Positions 11,159 through 22,195 of a stretch of 64,000 nucleotides of DNA are shown in pieces (the first letter of the stretch is position 1; every line of letters starts with the position of its first letter). The notes beneath the pieces are model-generated. The model was given only the letters and a program-made list of their open reading frames with translations, made no database searches and had not been told where the DNA came from. The DNA lies in NCBI RefSeq assembly GCF_000516985.1, contig NW_006917092.1, positions 636,619 through 700,618 of the forward strand, in the 5' to 3' direction. Source of the DNA: Pestalotiopsis fici W106-1 (lineage: Eukaryota > Ascomycota > Sordariomycetes > Amphisphaeriales > Sporocadaceae). The position numbers were made by a program, and so were the translations under genes.

Positions 11159-12342
11159 ATGTTTGCAAAGGCATTGATACTCGGTCTTGCTTGTCTGCCA
11201 TCATGGGCAATCAACGTGCCCTCGACCCAGGAACGTCGCGGCTATCCACTAGTTGGATATCTAGGGGCCTTCTTCTACGGACACGATCCCTACGTGTATC
11301 TCTACACGAGCTTGAATAGCGATCCGACCAACTTTACGGTTCTCAACGACGGAGATCCAGTCATTGTCCCAACCCTGGGAACCGGTGGTGTTCGAGACCC
11401 GACCATCGTCCGCGGCAGGGGCACCGACCTTGGTAGCTATTGGCTGCTTGGCACTGATCTAGACATCTCCAAGGTACCTTAGTCATAGTATCACCACCCC
11501 AAGCTCTGGTCCAAGGACTAATCAAGCTTTACAAAGACAAACTGGGATGATGCCGATCGCATCGGATCCCGGGCCATGTTCATCTGGCAAAGCGACGACC
11601 TTGTAACCTGGTCTGATGAGAGATTGGTCACAATGGAGAATGAGACTGCTGGAATGGTGTACGCGCCTGATGCTATCTGGGATGGGGACAAAAGTGTGTA
11701 CCATTCCAACTCGGAATCCGTTCTCTTTTCTTGCCTGAGCTGATTGTCTGTGGTAATAGAGCAATACTTTGTGTACTGGGCTTCACGATTCGTAGGTACA
11801 TCTCCTTGATGAGTTTTTCAGGCATGCTAACCGAGTCATTTAATGACGAGTAGTTTAATGAAGATGATCTAGATCATGAAGGTAGATCAACATCTTATAC
11901 CATTCGATATTCATATACAACGGATTTTGAGACCTTTACGGATCCTCAAGACTGGTTTGGAGGAGGCAGACTTGACGCCAACCTTTTACAACTCGACGGC
12001 AGCTCCTATGCTCGGTTTTACAAGAACCAAAGTGCTAGTCAGATCTACCAACAAATTTCCGCAAACGGTCTCCTTGGTGATTGGTCAGAGGGCACTGCGG
12101 TCATGGACGACAACACGGAAGGTCCTTATGCATTTTGGGACAATGTCGAATCGAACAAGGCGCATCTCCTCCTTGACTACTATTCTGGAGGCACAGGCTA
12201 TGTTGATTTCGACAGTGATTCCGTAGAGGATGGAGTGTGGGAGCGCAACGAGGACAGCTCGATACCAACAGGTCTCAGACATGGTTCTGTACTTGCAATC
12301 AACCAAGGGGATCTTACAGCTTTGCAAAGAGCATACTTGTAA
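11159..12342 (+). CDS. Secreted glycoside hydrolase family 43 protein (arabinofuranosidase/xylosidase-like)
   Basis: Four exons, 11159-11473, 11537-11693, 11760-11791 and 11854-12342, join in phase to 330 residues. The start at 11159 gives a clean signal peptide (hydrophobic core of about 16 residues). The earlier ATG at 11096 would bury it. The GH43 five-bladed propeller signature is visible. The general-base Asp is in GGVRDPTI near residue 78, the pKa-modulating Asp in APDAIWD near 145 and the acid Glu in TEGPYAF near 250. The family cleaves arabinose or xylose side groups and oligosaccharides from plant cell-wall arabinan, arabinoxylan or pectin. The closest look is to the fungal exo-arabinofuranosidase-type subfamily (ASRF-NEDD segment). 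It lies between two HET genes and looks unrelated to them. Confidence 0.86.
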
Positions 12343-12719
12343 CAAAATCGAGATGAAGGCAAATTAGCTCGCGTTCTTGGGTGTACTGGGGTTATAGCAC
12401 AGGTATTGACATTTTTAGTCAGGTACTAGAATCATTGCAAACTGATGTAAATGTACCAAAAATGCAGGTAATATGCTCTCACCGCATACAGCAACTACAT
12501 ATGTACAGCTTCCTTGTCCTTCTTCATTCCAAAATAGACTTGTACACCACCAACGGCGCCTTCCTTGCCTCCCACACTATGTTCAATAAACTGGGCAAGA
12601 TGACGAGTGGCATCCCGTTCTATGCGCTGCGCCTTCCTCAGATACCGTTACTTTCCATCATTGATGCTTGGTCCTCTTCACGTGGCTACCCAGATAGGTA
12701 CCTATGTACCCGTCATTTA
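12343..12719. other. Short convergent intergenic region
   Basis: 3' flanks of the GH43 gene (plus) and the long HET gene (minus). An ORF at 12381-12758 overlaps the HET 3' end and has no recognisable feature. Confidence 0.5.
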
Positions 12720-15571
12720 TCACCTGTGTGGATAGAGCAACTGTTCGATAGACTCTAGAACATGGTCCAGACTTTCTCGGCTGCGCTGGATGGTGGACCA
12801 CTTACCCCTCAGAAACGCCTTCAGTCCACCAGTGGCAACGCGGACATGGGAACGGGTCATATCATCGGAAGGATCGGTTGGCATCAGCCGGTCCAATAGT
12901 AACAGAACTAACCCTGATCTGTAACACTCTACTTCTAGTTCAGTGAGTCGCATTCGGATCGAGTCGTGCGGCGCCACTCCACGACTGTTTGTCGCATTCT
13001 TCGCATCCACTGGAAGTCTCCTGATACATATCTTCCCATGGCGCTTCTCTGCGCCGGCTTTAATCAACAATGCAGCCATCTCAGATTCATGCTGACGCTC
13101 TTCATCCGACATTGATTTGGAAAGGTCTTCTTCCTTAACGCTCCCCAAATCACGTGCCTTACCTATTACCATAACACATGCTCTGTTGATCACTTTTCTG
13201 CTCAACTGAAAGATGTAACCTTCTTTGAACAGTCTGTAGAGCATGTCTAGGCCATGGACATGGCACACCATGGCACATAATATCGCTTGAGTGACCTGGA
13301 AATCAAGTCTCCTTTCTCGATTGAAAAGATGCTCTACGAAAGCTCTTGCCCAGGGATTCTCAAGCGCGGTCAAAACCACTTCTTGAATGAAAATGGTGGA
13401 ATCTCCACTTTGATCTGAAGGGCCTTGTAGTAAAGACCTCCCAGCTGCCTGACTTCCAGCTACCACTGTGAAAAATGCCTCAGTGACTGGGTTCTGGTTG
13501 ATGCTTCGGTCCAAGAGCTGTATCAAAAGAAACTCGCCGTGTCTCGCATTCGTCACAGCAAGAATCATCTCAGCCGTGAAGTTGATTTGGTCTCCATCTA
13601 TAGCCAGTAGGAGTTGTATCAGTTCTCTTCCCTGTTGAATATTCTTGGTGGCAGCCAGGATGACCTCCCAGGTTGTCCTAATCTCTGTCCTTCGATTTCG
13701 AAGAAGTCTCATCATTTCAGTCCCATGATTCTCGTTCCTAGCTGCAGCCTCCACCACGGTGTCTGGGAACTGGGTCTTGTGTTTCCAACAGTGAAGAAGT
13801 AACATCATGACATCCTGGTCAAAGAGTTCTGCGGCGTATATACCAGTTTGTTCCATCTCAGTGCATTCGGCATGCTGGGAAATCAGTCTGACCATTGTTT
13901 GAAACTTGTCTGCGAGTTCAAATTGCTGGGAATCTCTGTGCATCGATGCGAGATAGCGCATATATGTCACAGCCTCTGGATGCCCCCAGCCCCCCTTGCC
14001 TTTCGAAACCGTCCATAGTTTCTGGTAGATTTCCACAGCTCGCTTGTAGTCTCCTGAGGACCATAATATAAGCGCCAGCTGAGACTTGTGGAATGGCTCC
14101 TCGACCTTAAGAATATCTTTGTAGTCGCTTTGACCGTGAGTGCTTGTCGTTGTTCTTTCCCAGTCCCAAATCAACAAGAATCTCCGGGACAAGAGTGAGA
14201 ATACATCCGAATTCTCGATGAGTCGTTGACAACGCACAGTGTCCTCCTCCATGAGGTCCACTGAAATTCTGACGATGATCAAATGGCTCTCACAAAGCCT
14301 GATGATCATGGGTTTTGGCGCTCCCTCCAAGATACAGACAATATCTCCTGCTAGAACCGAGGGTGCTGTCGATTCCATGCAAAGGGCAGCTTCATATTGG
14401 TCAGTCCCATGCTTCGGTGTTCTGACACATATCAGTTCCCTGTCACGTCCACAGGACAATACTGTGCAGACATGCCCAAGAACATATCCGCTGCTCTGAA
14501 TTACAGCGATATAATGCTTTTCCCATGTTGTGACATGGACATGGTCGGAAAGCACAGCTTTAACCAATCGCCGTAAGAGTTCTCTCCACGAAAGGTTGTA
14601 ATTGGGCTTTAAGCCGCTTTCGCCAGGATTTACTGATCTGATACCAAGCAGGGCGTAGACTCTGTCTAGGGGATTTGTAGCATGGCGAGTATGGAACGTG
14701 TCGATCAATTCACCTAAAGGGTGTAGTCCCAACGTAAATCCTTCCACCTGGCCTTGGATGTCTTTGTGTCGAAATGCTGCACCCCCAATGAGGTACTTCA
14801 AAGGACTAATCAGACTTCGCCTGTCTTCATAGGCCTCTTCTAGATTGTCCAGACCTGTGCAAAATGTTTTCCCTTCAATTCGCGCGGATCCACACATGAT
14901 TACCACGTGCCGGGCTGCGGCGACTTCTTGGAGGACCTGGGCACACGCCAATGTTAACAGGATTTTCTCGTGCCATAGGTCGCCGGACATCTTACCCAGA
15001 CCCGATCAAACCATGATCTCTTGAGCAACGCGGCGACAGCAGGTATTGCAGATGTCATATCAATGGTCTCGTTCGAAATTTGTATATGTTCCCCAGCCAC
15101 TCGTATGTGCTCAATTGCTTGACTACTATGCTCAGTTGAGTCACCAAGCCAGACAAGCACTCTTGCCGCTCTGGCATAGATCAGCGCCATCATTTGGACC
15201 TGCTTGTTGACTTCTTTGGTGTTGCCTTGGTCGATACAGATAGCGTCTGCCCACAGGTATCGCTCCAGGAAACAGTCTCGCAATGAGCGCAGCGCCGAAT
15301 GAAGACTTGCTGTCACAGGAACATTGTATTCGCCTATGGTGATACTCTGGGGCTTTTCTGAAGAGCCCCACGCATAGGACAAGGCCTCATACAGACCACA
15401 ACTGCCATCTGTATTCAGCAGGGGGTAGTCGAGGAGTTCACACTCAATCGGTGCATCCTTATCGCGGTGTGGACTCAGCCGGAGTAGGCGAATATGGCCC
15501 TCCGGCAGGGTTGAATGGGAATAAACAGACGACATCCTGCTGTCGGGCACAAGCCGGGACTTCCCTCTCAA
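12720..15571 (-). CDS. Large HET-domain protein with helical-repeat C terminus
   Basis: Two exons, 15571-14996 and 14936-12720, are joined across a 59-nt intron inside the HET core and give about 930 residues. The HET domain (about residues 60-215) has the YEALSYAWG start, the LWADAICIDQ block and the RSWFDRVW plus LQEV block split by the intron. This is the HET-6-like arrangement. A TPR-like stretch follows at about 500-570. Then come at least three degenerate units of about 35 residues with a recurring pattern of a leucine pair, a polar gap and an 'ITxEMILAVTN'-like helix (about 620-740). Such repeats resemble superstructure-forming sensor modules of fungal NLR-like proteins. The start could instead be the Met at residue 13. 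A role in allorecognition is inferred from the domain. Confidence 0.82.
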
Positions 15572-16611
15572 AGTGGCAAGCAGAGGGTGATGAGTGATTC
15601 TTTTGTAGGTAGCGATCGTGAAATGAGTACGTAGTGTCGGGCAGATGCGGGGAATAGCAAAAATACACCGCGGAACCAGGCGCCCACGTCAGCCTTGTAT
15701 GCCCCATTGATGCAAGACTGTACTTAGGTACAGTATCTCATGGTGTGATGAAGATGCACTCAGCCCGGTTCGTGTGCATGGATGTTTTTGCCAGGTACCA
15801 CATGCTATGGGCAGCGGCAACCCTCTCACAGCTCTTGAAAACATGTTTTGTGATATTTTGTTTATCTACCTAGGCACGCTGCAGTCACAACTCGCACGGT
15901 AATCCTTTTTTTTAAAAAAAAAAAAAATATATAATGGGGGGGAGAAAAAAAAAAGGCTCGAGCCCTTGGACTGTTTAAGAGAAGAGCGACGACTGTCTCA
16001 ACGGTGGTGCTGGGCTGAGAACCGGGTGGAGGGTAGAATGCAATCCTGCTATGCTACGCTACAAGTAGCGAATGTCGAGCCTACCGGGCACACCTGTCTC
16101 TCTCCAGGCAGTGCTGGCATCTTACGCCGCCCCGCATAGAGGAGGTGCTCTGTATACCTATTGGGTGCCTTTGGAATCACAGAATTCGTGGTTCTATCAA
16201 CCGTCATCCGATTATTGACGACTTGAAGGGAAATAGTCGGAAGCAGGATTTTTGAAGCAACGCGCCGACAGATGTCCTTTTACAGATTTGATCCAATAGC
16301 CTATCTGAAAGTTGCTTAACTGTGGTGCAGTACTGATTAGCCAGTGCGAGCAGCGTGGTTGGGCCCACCCCGGACGCTCAAGCTGGACGAGATGTCCACA
16401 ACCAATAGATGAAAGTAGTATCGAAAAGAAGCCAGTCTTCTATCTCATGAACCAGGCGCAGTATGAATCCAGGACACGCCTTCGTATGTCCACCACCATC
16501 ATAGTAAAACTTGTTGACTAAATACCTATGTCTAAAGCAGCTGTATTCCGTACCGGGCACGCTGCCCCTGCCTGCCAGCCATTCTTCCTTTGCTCCGCTA
16601 TAAGCACCCAC
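15572..16611. other. Gene-poor region with homopolymer tracts
   Basis: No supported gene. A T/A/G-rich low-complexity block lies at about 15906-15955 (T run, A run, AT dinucleotides, G run, A run). The left edge is the promoter of the long HET gene. Confidence 0.55.
15906..15955. repeat. Low-complexity T/A/G homopolymer block
   Basis: Adjacent runs of T, A, AT, G and A form about 50 bp of simple sequence. It is probably prone to length variation. It has no coding value. Confidence 0.7.
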
Positions 16612-16839
16612 TTAGTGCCGATGGGCGGCTCTGCCGCATGGTGGGCAAAAACGGTGTCCTGGCACCGCCATGCTGCTCCGACAATTCATACAAAGCCCAG
16701 TCTTGGGACCCGACGAGACATAAGTCCGTGTGTACGTCTCAGTCTTGACAGTGCCGCTGTGGATCGCTCTTCCGCAAGGGATGCAGAAACGGTGACCAGG
16801 CTTGGCGCTGTTGCGTCTGCACTGTAGACATGCGGGCAT
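16612..16839 (-). CDS. Small cysteine-rich protein with two zinc-knuckle-like repeats
   Basis: A single-exon ORF of 75 residues that starts with ATG and ends just after the second repeat. It has two copies of C-x2-C-x11-C-x2-C, at about residues 4-22 and 50-68. Both copies share a PGHRFC core followed by a PCGRA tail. A Thr/Ser/Gly-rich linker of about 25 residues separates them. The spacing and shared core are far from random and suggest two zinc-ribbon-type folds. I recognise no characterised family, and no catalytic residues can be named. It stands alone between gene-poor regions of about 1 kb and 1.5 kb. No intron or signal peptide is seen. It could be a genuine microprotein or the end of a longer gene whose other exons I cannot see. 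Confidence 0.5.
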   Translation of the reverse strand: MPACLQCRRNSAKPGHRFCIPCGRAIHSGTVKTETYTRTYVSSGPKTGLCMNCRSSMAVPGHRFCPPCGRAAHRH

Positions 16840-18385
16840 GTTGGCTGGCGAGAAAGTGATTATTGGGTAGTGGTTATCGGGTACTAATTCATATCATGGT
16901 CAGCGTCGAAGGGGAGTAGGTACACATGAAGAGAGTTGGGACATTGATATTAGTGCTCATGCAAGCGCTGCAATTGAAGTACCTTTGGATTCTCTTCGAC
17001 TAAATCAACTTTCGCGTTGGTTCTTTCGCGTCGCACTGTGATAATTCGAAATGGGTATACTAGTTTGAAATCAAAGAGGTTCTGTCACGCGTTGACTAAT
17101 TGTAAGAGTGCGCGAATGCCAGCTCAAGTGGGTTGAATTCAAGCTTATAAAAGACGCCGAAGGATTGTTTTCTAGCAAATGGCGGACGAATTATTGTCCC
17201 GGTTAAAACAATATCAAGTCCTATGTGACCATAAGGCTGCGTCTATCTAGGCAGATGAGGGGATCACGAGGCAGGCTGTGGCATCAAGTTGTTATTCAGG
17301 CTACCTTTGAAATCACAGCCTTGGGGGCTATAGAATCCTATCATGTATTATCAGCCACTTTATATGAACAAAGTATCGGCAGTGACTCACAGGGTTTGCA
17401 TCTCCGCCCACTTGAGGAACCAATAAATATTCCTGTCGAGTTTGGGGGTGAGAGAACTTTTGAACGCAACGTTGCGATGCATGCTTGGTGAGGATGATAG
17501 TGGAGTGGTCAGATCTCTCTAGAAAGGGCTAGAGCGAGGCGCCTCCCCCTCTGCATATGACCGCCGAGTCCTCGAATTTCAAAACATCGGGTCAAGGTAG
17601 TCCATTCGAGCACATCATTGATGCACTTATTGGCAATGCGCTTCAGCGACGGCGGCAGTGCTCAGTACTATGTATACGTAGGCAGAGGTGTATATCCCGT
17701 GTAAAACATGTGACTGACGCAGGATAGCATGGAATGTTGAGGTGCCCTGACACTGATATTTGCAAAATATAGCATGGATATAGTGACATGCAATGGTGAG
17801 GCAGGGATCGTCACCTCTGGCTACCTTGCATCCCCCGGTACCCATCCAGGTAAATGTGCGAAAGTGTCGTTCTGTGTGTAGAGCAGAGAAGGGAATGAAT
17901 TGGTCGGACGACATGTCCGAATGTCCGTCTTTGGGGGCGATAAAGAAGTGCAGTTTTGGCGCCACGTCGCGTTTGTCAATTTGGGAACATTGTGAGTTTG
18001 GGCATGCCCAGGTAGTGTAATGTACAGCAGTGTGGGGGAAACACCAAAAAACACTTGTAAACAAGCAGTCTTGGTTGAAGCATGTGTAGTTCTTGCTATC
18101 AAACGTATTATGATGAGGTGAATGCAATCTCACTATCGAAACAAAAAAGAAAAAGATTACTCATTACGGAGTTTTTGTTTCTTTACCTATCTCACCCCAG
18201 CCTTTCGTTCTTCAATCAGTGAAGCAGCCGAAGCATGGGCCTTATCTCGAAAATAGCCTACACTAATTCCTGGCCGGGTTCAGTTGATAGCGGAATCTTC
18301 ACTGAGGATTAGCGGGGGCCGTCGCGATAACGAGGAGCAGTTATCAACACAGCGCATTTCTCTCAGTTTTGATAGTACATTGTAG
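16840..18385. other. Gene-poor region upstream of the second MFS gene
   Basis: No gene I can support. The longest ORF (17627-18133 minus, 168 codons) has no domain, low-complexity or splice support, and the palindrome at 17905 lies inside it. The palindrome lies about 480 bp upstream of the MFS start. Confidence 0.5.
17905..17919. promoter_or_regulatory. CGGAC-N5-GTCCG palindrome, copy B (candidate Zn2Cys6 site)
   Basis: The sequence CGGACGACATGTCCG is preceded by TGGT and followed by AA, as in copy C. A further GTCCG half-site follows at 17923-17927. It lies about 480 bp upstream of the MFS gene at 18386. Confidence 0.45.
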
Positions 18386-20336
18386 TTGAGAATGGATATA
18401 TACTCTACGGAAAAGACTGTAATGGCAGAAATTTTTCAACGACAAAAAATCTTTAATTCAAATAAAATGTCAGAAGATTCGGAAATTCAGGCATCTCCCT
18501 CCATAGCTTCTGTGTATACCGAAAATGCCACAAAGGCTAGCGACAAGAATCTTGACATCGCTGCAGAGTTCATTAGTCGTTTTGAAGGAACGTCGTATAC
18601 CACCCAAGAGGAGAAAGCCTTCCGATGGAGGCTGGACAAGCGTTTAATTCCTATTCTATTTTTCAACATTACGCTCGGCGCCGTTGACAAGTCCACAATC
18701 AGCATGGGTGCATTGTGCGGCCCCTTTGCCAATAATCAAATCGACATGCTGTTTGGCTGACAATAAGTGTTTTAGATACAATTTGCGAGCCGATGTCGAT
18801 ATGCTGGACGGAGACCGCTACTCATGGGCCGGGAGCGCTTTTTATCTTGGCTATCTGCTTTGGTGCTTTCCTGCAGGCAGCCTGCTCCAAAAGTTTCCTC
18901 TCGCCAAGACCATGATGGCCTTTTAAATCATGTGGGGTATTGTGCTCATCGGTACTGGCTTCACCAAGAGCTTCCCGGCCTTTGTGGCCATGCGAGTACT
19001 TCTTGGCGTTCTTGAGGCTCCCATTGCTCCGGGCAACTTCTTGGTGATGGGCATGTGGTATACCAGAAAGGAGCAGCCGTTGCGCAGTGGTCTCTTTTAC
19101 ACTGGCATGAGCTCTTTTATTACAGGACCGCTTGGTTATGTGTAAGATCATTGGTATTCTTGCCTTTAGTGTCGTTCATCCTGACTCGATTCGCAGTGTG
19201 GGATTCATTACAAATGAGTGGTTCTCTCCCTGGAGGGCTCTGTTTTGGGTTGTCGGATCTATAACCATTGCATACGCCATCATACTTGGCATTCTCTTGC
19301 CAGACAACCCAGTCCAATCCAAATTCACCACTGAAAAGGAAAAGTTTATTGCAATTGATCGACTAAGGGCTGATCAGGTCGGTGTGGAAAACAAACAGTG
19401 GAAATGGGGGCAGTTTTGGGAGGCCATGCTCGACATCAAGACCTGGATACTCTTCATACTCAATGTTTTGATCAATATTCCCAATGGTGGGCTGGGAAAC
19501 GTGAGTTCCAGGTGCGCTATCATTCGGGACGATGTATTGACTCCAGTTAATAGTTCACCCCCCTCATTATTGCTGGCCTTGGATACTCGTCGCGTATTGC
19601 CAGTTTGCTGTTTATGGTTGTGGGCATCACTTCCACAGCCTCATGTTACATGTGCAATGGCGCTGTGTTCCTTGCGAATCATTATAACCCAAGACTCCAA
19701 GTTCGAGGTGCTGCCATGATCTTTGGTCTTGTTGTGGCCATGATTTCAACAATTTTTCTCTACACCCTTCCGACGACTGCAATCCAGAACCGTCTTGTTG
19801 CGCTATTCATGGCCTACTTTTACCTCGGTCCGTACGTTGTCTCCATCGGGCTCGCCAGTGCCAACACTGCCGGATACACGAAAAAAGTGACGGTCAACTC
19901 CATGATTTTCAGTAAGCAACTTCCCATATCATTTCTCCTTTCTCCGGGTAGTATGATGAGCAAGCACTGCCCAAATTGGCGCTTCAAGAGAGCATACTCA
20001 GACATATTTCTCAAAAGAGCTGCTTCAAACTCATTTATCTACCCGGATAGGCAATTGCTAACATATGTTGTTGTAGTGGGTTGGTGTGCTTCAAATATTG
20101 TTGGACCATTCTGTTTCAAGACGAACCAAGCTCCATTGTACCCGTTTGGCATCGCTGCTATGCTATTTTCCAACGCAGGTTCAATTATCATGACTTGTCT
20201 CTACATACTGTGTTGCTGGTCCGATAACCGTCAGCGAGATAGGAAGGCTGCAGTTGAAGGAACCATTCCGGTCGCAGAAACTGAATTCAGAGATTTTACG
20301 GACAAGCAGAACCCGAATTTCCGATACGTTTGGTAG
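18386..20336 (+). pseudogene. Dal5-type MFS transporter gene with in-frame stop codon
   Basis: Exons 18386-18714, 18776-19141, 19197-19500, 19554-19911 and 20077-20336 total 1617 nt, a whole number of codons, and spell a full Dal5-family transporter of about 538 codons. Recognisable parts are the LDKRLIP segment before TM1, the EAPIAPGNF segment in TM4, NIPNGGLGNF near TM7 and the DNRQRDR to FRYVW tail. Codon 160 (18924-18926) is TAA in the middle of TM3, with clean family sequence on both sides. No intron can remove it. The first intron uses a weak GTGCGG donor, and the last is unusually long at 165 nt. The start could also be 18422 or 18467. The gene is either a young pseudogene, a readthrough case or a sequencing error. 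The intact relative is at 1507-3442. Confidence 0.75.
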
Positions 20337-20945
20337 TATGATGGATTCACCGGAGTTACACCTTGATTTATCTATCTGATTTATTCCATAGACAGAACCT
20401 ATTAGACAAGCGCGTATCACGGACTTTTAATTGCTTGCTGCATCTGGTCGGACGAAATGTCCGAAAATCATGGCCTAGTTCTGGGAGCCATAGCAGTTCC
20501 GGAGCAGCATGTTTTCATCTGCTTTCAATTCATCGACACGTGGTCGAGATGGAAATCGCTGAAATTGCAAACGGACTTTGCTCTAGGCATAGACATTAAT
20601 GGTCCTTCTAAGAGGCTTATCGCGCCCTCGAAACCCGTGTTCTTCAAGTCAATGAAGGACCGGAAAGACACGGCCGAGCCATCAAGTGCTGCAATAGGCC
20701 CGTGCCATGGCGCTAAAGCATGCCACCAAGTCAACTGAGGATGGATATTACAGAGTATAATCGCTATCTCTTAGCACCTGGAAATGAATAATTGCGTTCT
20801 GGGCTCAACCAATGCTATGGATTCTGCATGTATTCCTGAACTGATCGAGCTGCGACTCTGTGTTTGTGGCGATCTCTTTTGGTTTTTTTTATGACCCCAT
20901 TTTCTTTCCCGCAATGGTTCAGAGCCCAAATGATGTACCTATAAT
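20337..20945. other. Convergent intergenic region with palindrome copy C
   Basis: 3' flanks of the MFS gene (plus) and the FMN oxidase gene (minus). A 93-codon ORF at 20457-20738 has no recognisable feature. Palindrome copy C lies at 20449-20463. Confidence 0.5.
20449..20463. promoter_or_regulatory. CGGAC-N5-GTCCG palindrome, copy C
   Basis: The sequence CGGACGAAATGTCCG has flanks TGGT and AA shared with copy B. It sits between two convergent 3' ends, an unusual place for a promoter element. It may therefore be part of a dispersed repeat rather than a regulator site. Confidence 0.35.
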
Positions 20946-22195
20946 TCACAGTCGAGCTAAAGGCCCGTCTGAGCGAGCAATGCCGAGAGACGCTGTAGTT
21001 ATTTCCGAAATGTTCTTGCAACCTGCCAACAACATGCACCGCCTGAAGTCATCGTACAGGATTTGGAGTGTCTTTTCCACTCCTTTTTGCCCGTCGTACT
21101 TTTCAGGAATGTTAGTTCATTCCGCTTATCAAGTGCTAACAAATGATGGACTGTCAAACTTACTGCTAGGCCCCAAATCGTTGGCCGACCAATCCAGCAG
21201 CACTGAGCGCCCAGAGCAATGGCCTTGAAAATGTCCGCACCAGTGCGAAAGCCACCATCAACATGGACGGGTATCTTGCCATCCGCAGCCTTGACACACT
21301 CTGGCAGTGCATCTAGAGTAGCTACTGCCCAGTTCAATTGTCTGCCGCCGTGATTACTGACAAGAACGCCGTCGCAGCCGTACTGACGGGCCAACATGAC
21401 GTCTTCTGCCGTCAGGATTCCCTTGATCCAGATTTCCATCTTCGTCTTGCTCCGCAACCACGGAATCTCCTGGGCCCATGAGTGAGCATCCGAGTTGAAA
21501 GTCACAAAACCATCGTCATGTGTCTGGGACTGTATCATTTCTGTAGTCTTTTCGAGCATTGGAAAAGAGAGACCTGCAGGCGTACGAAAATCATTGCGCC
21601 ATTCATTGAAGCGAACGCCCAGCACCGGGCTATCGGCCGTGAGAAAGATGGCTGTACATCCAGCGGCTTCTGCCCGACGAATGATGCGCTCCTGCAGCGC
21701 CCGGTCTTTCATGGTGTAGAGCTGCATCGCATGCGCAATGGGGCCGACTTTCCGGCCGGCCGCCACCACGTCCTCGACTGAATAGTTTGCAAAGGAAGAG
21801 ACGCCCATGTTGATGCCGAATTTGGCACAGGCTCGGCTCGTGGCCAGCTCGCCGTCTGGGTGCGCCATGGCTTGAATGCCTGCCGGCGAGACGCACAAGG
21901 GAACTGGAATCTTGCGCCCTAGAACCTGCACGCTGGTGTCTGCCGCCGAGACATCCCTCAAGACGCGGGGCCGAATGCGATATTTGGCAAAGGCGGCTCG
22001 GTTTTCATTTACGGTGATTTGTTCCGCTGAGCCAGAGTCAAAGAATTCTGTATACGAATGTGCTCAGCGACAAGATCCTGCCTAGCTGGATATGCAAATG
22101 CAATTTGTCGTACCTGTATGCGACTTTTTCAGTTTCTTGACGGCCTCATTGTGAATGTCGTCAACGCACAGCAGTGGAACCATTTTATCAATCAT
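20946..22195 (-). CDS. FMN-dependent alpha-hydroxyacid oxidase/dehydrogenase
   Basis: Exons 22195-22114, 22047-21164 and 21098-20946 join in phase to 372 residues. It belongs to the glycolate-oxidase/lactate-oxidase family, a TIM barrel with FMN. Visible marks are EFFDSGS near 28-34, PRVLRD, the SPAG motif near 80, the active-site segment VSNHGGRQL with its catalytic His, the VDGGFRTG phosphate-binding loop and the IGRPTIWGLA motif near the end. These enzymes oxidise L-2-hydroxyacids to 2-oxoacids with O2 or another acceptor. I chose the start at 22195 because it gives the family N terminus; the frame stays open to an ATG at 22327. No peroxisomal SKL tail is seen. It is divergent from the MBL-fold gene, with about 585 bp between them. 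In this setting it could oxidise a hydroxyacid released by lactone opening. Confidence 0.87.

Noticed and set aside
17627..18133. 168-codon minus-strand ORF upstream of the second MFS gene
   Set aside because: No domain, signal peptide or splice support; composition looks like read-through of non-coding DNA, and the palindrome at 17905 lies inside it.
19501..19604. Apparent frameshift in the second MFS gene after NIPNGGLGN
   Set aside because: A 53-nt GTGAGT...TAG intron at 19501-19553 restores the family sequence, so only the TAA at 18924 remains as a lesion.
20457..20738. 93-codon ORF between convergent MFS and FMN oxidase genes
   Set aside because: No domain or repeat; sits in a 3'-3' interval.
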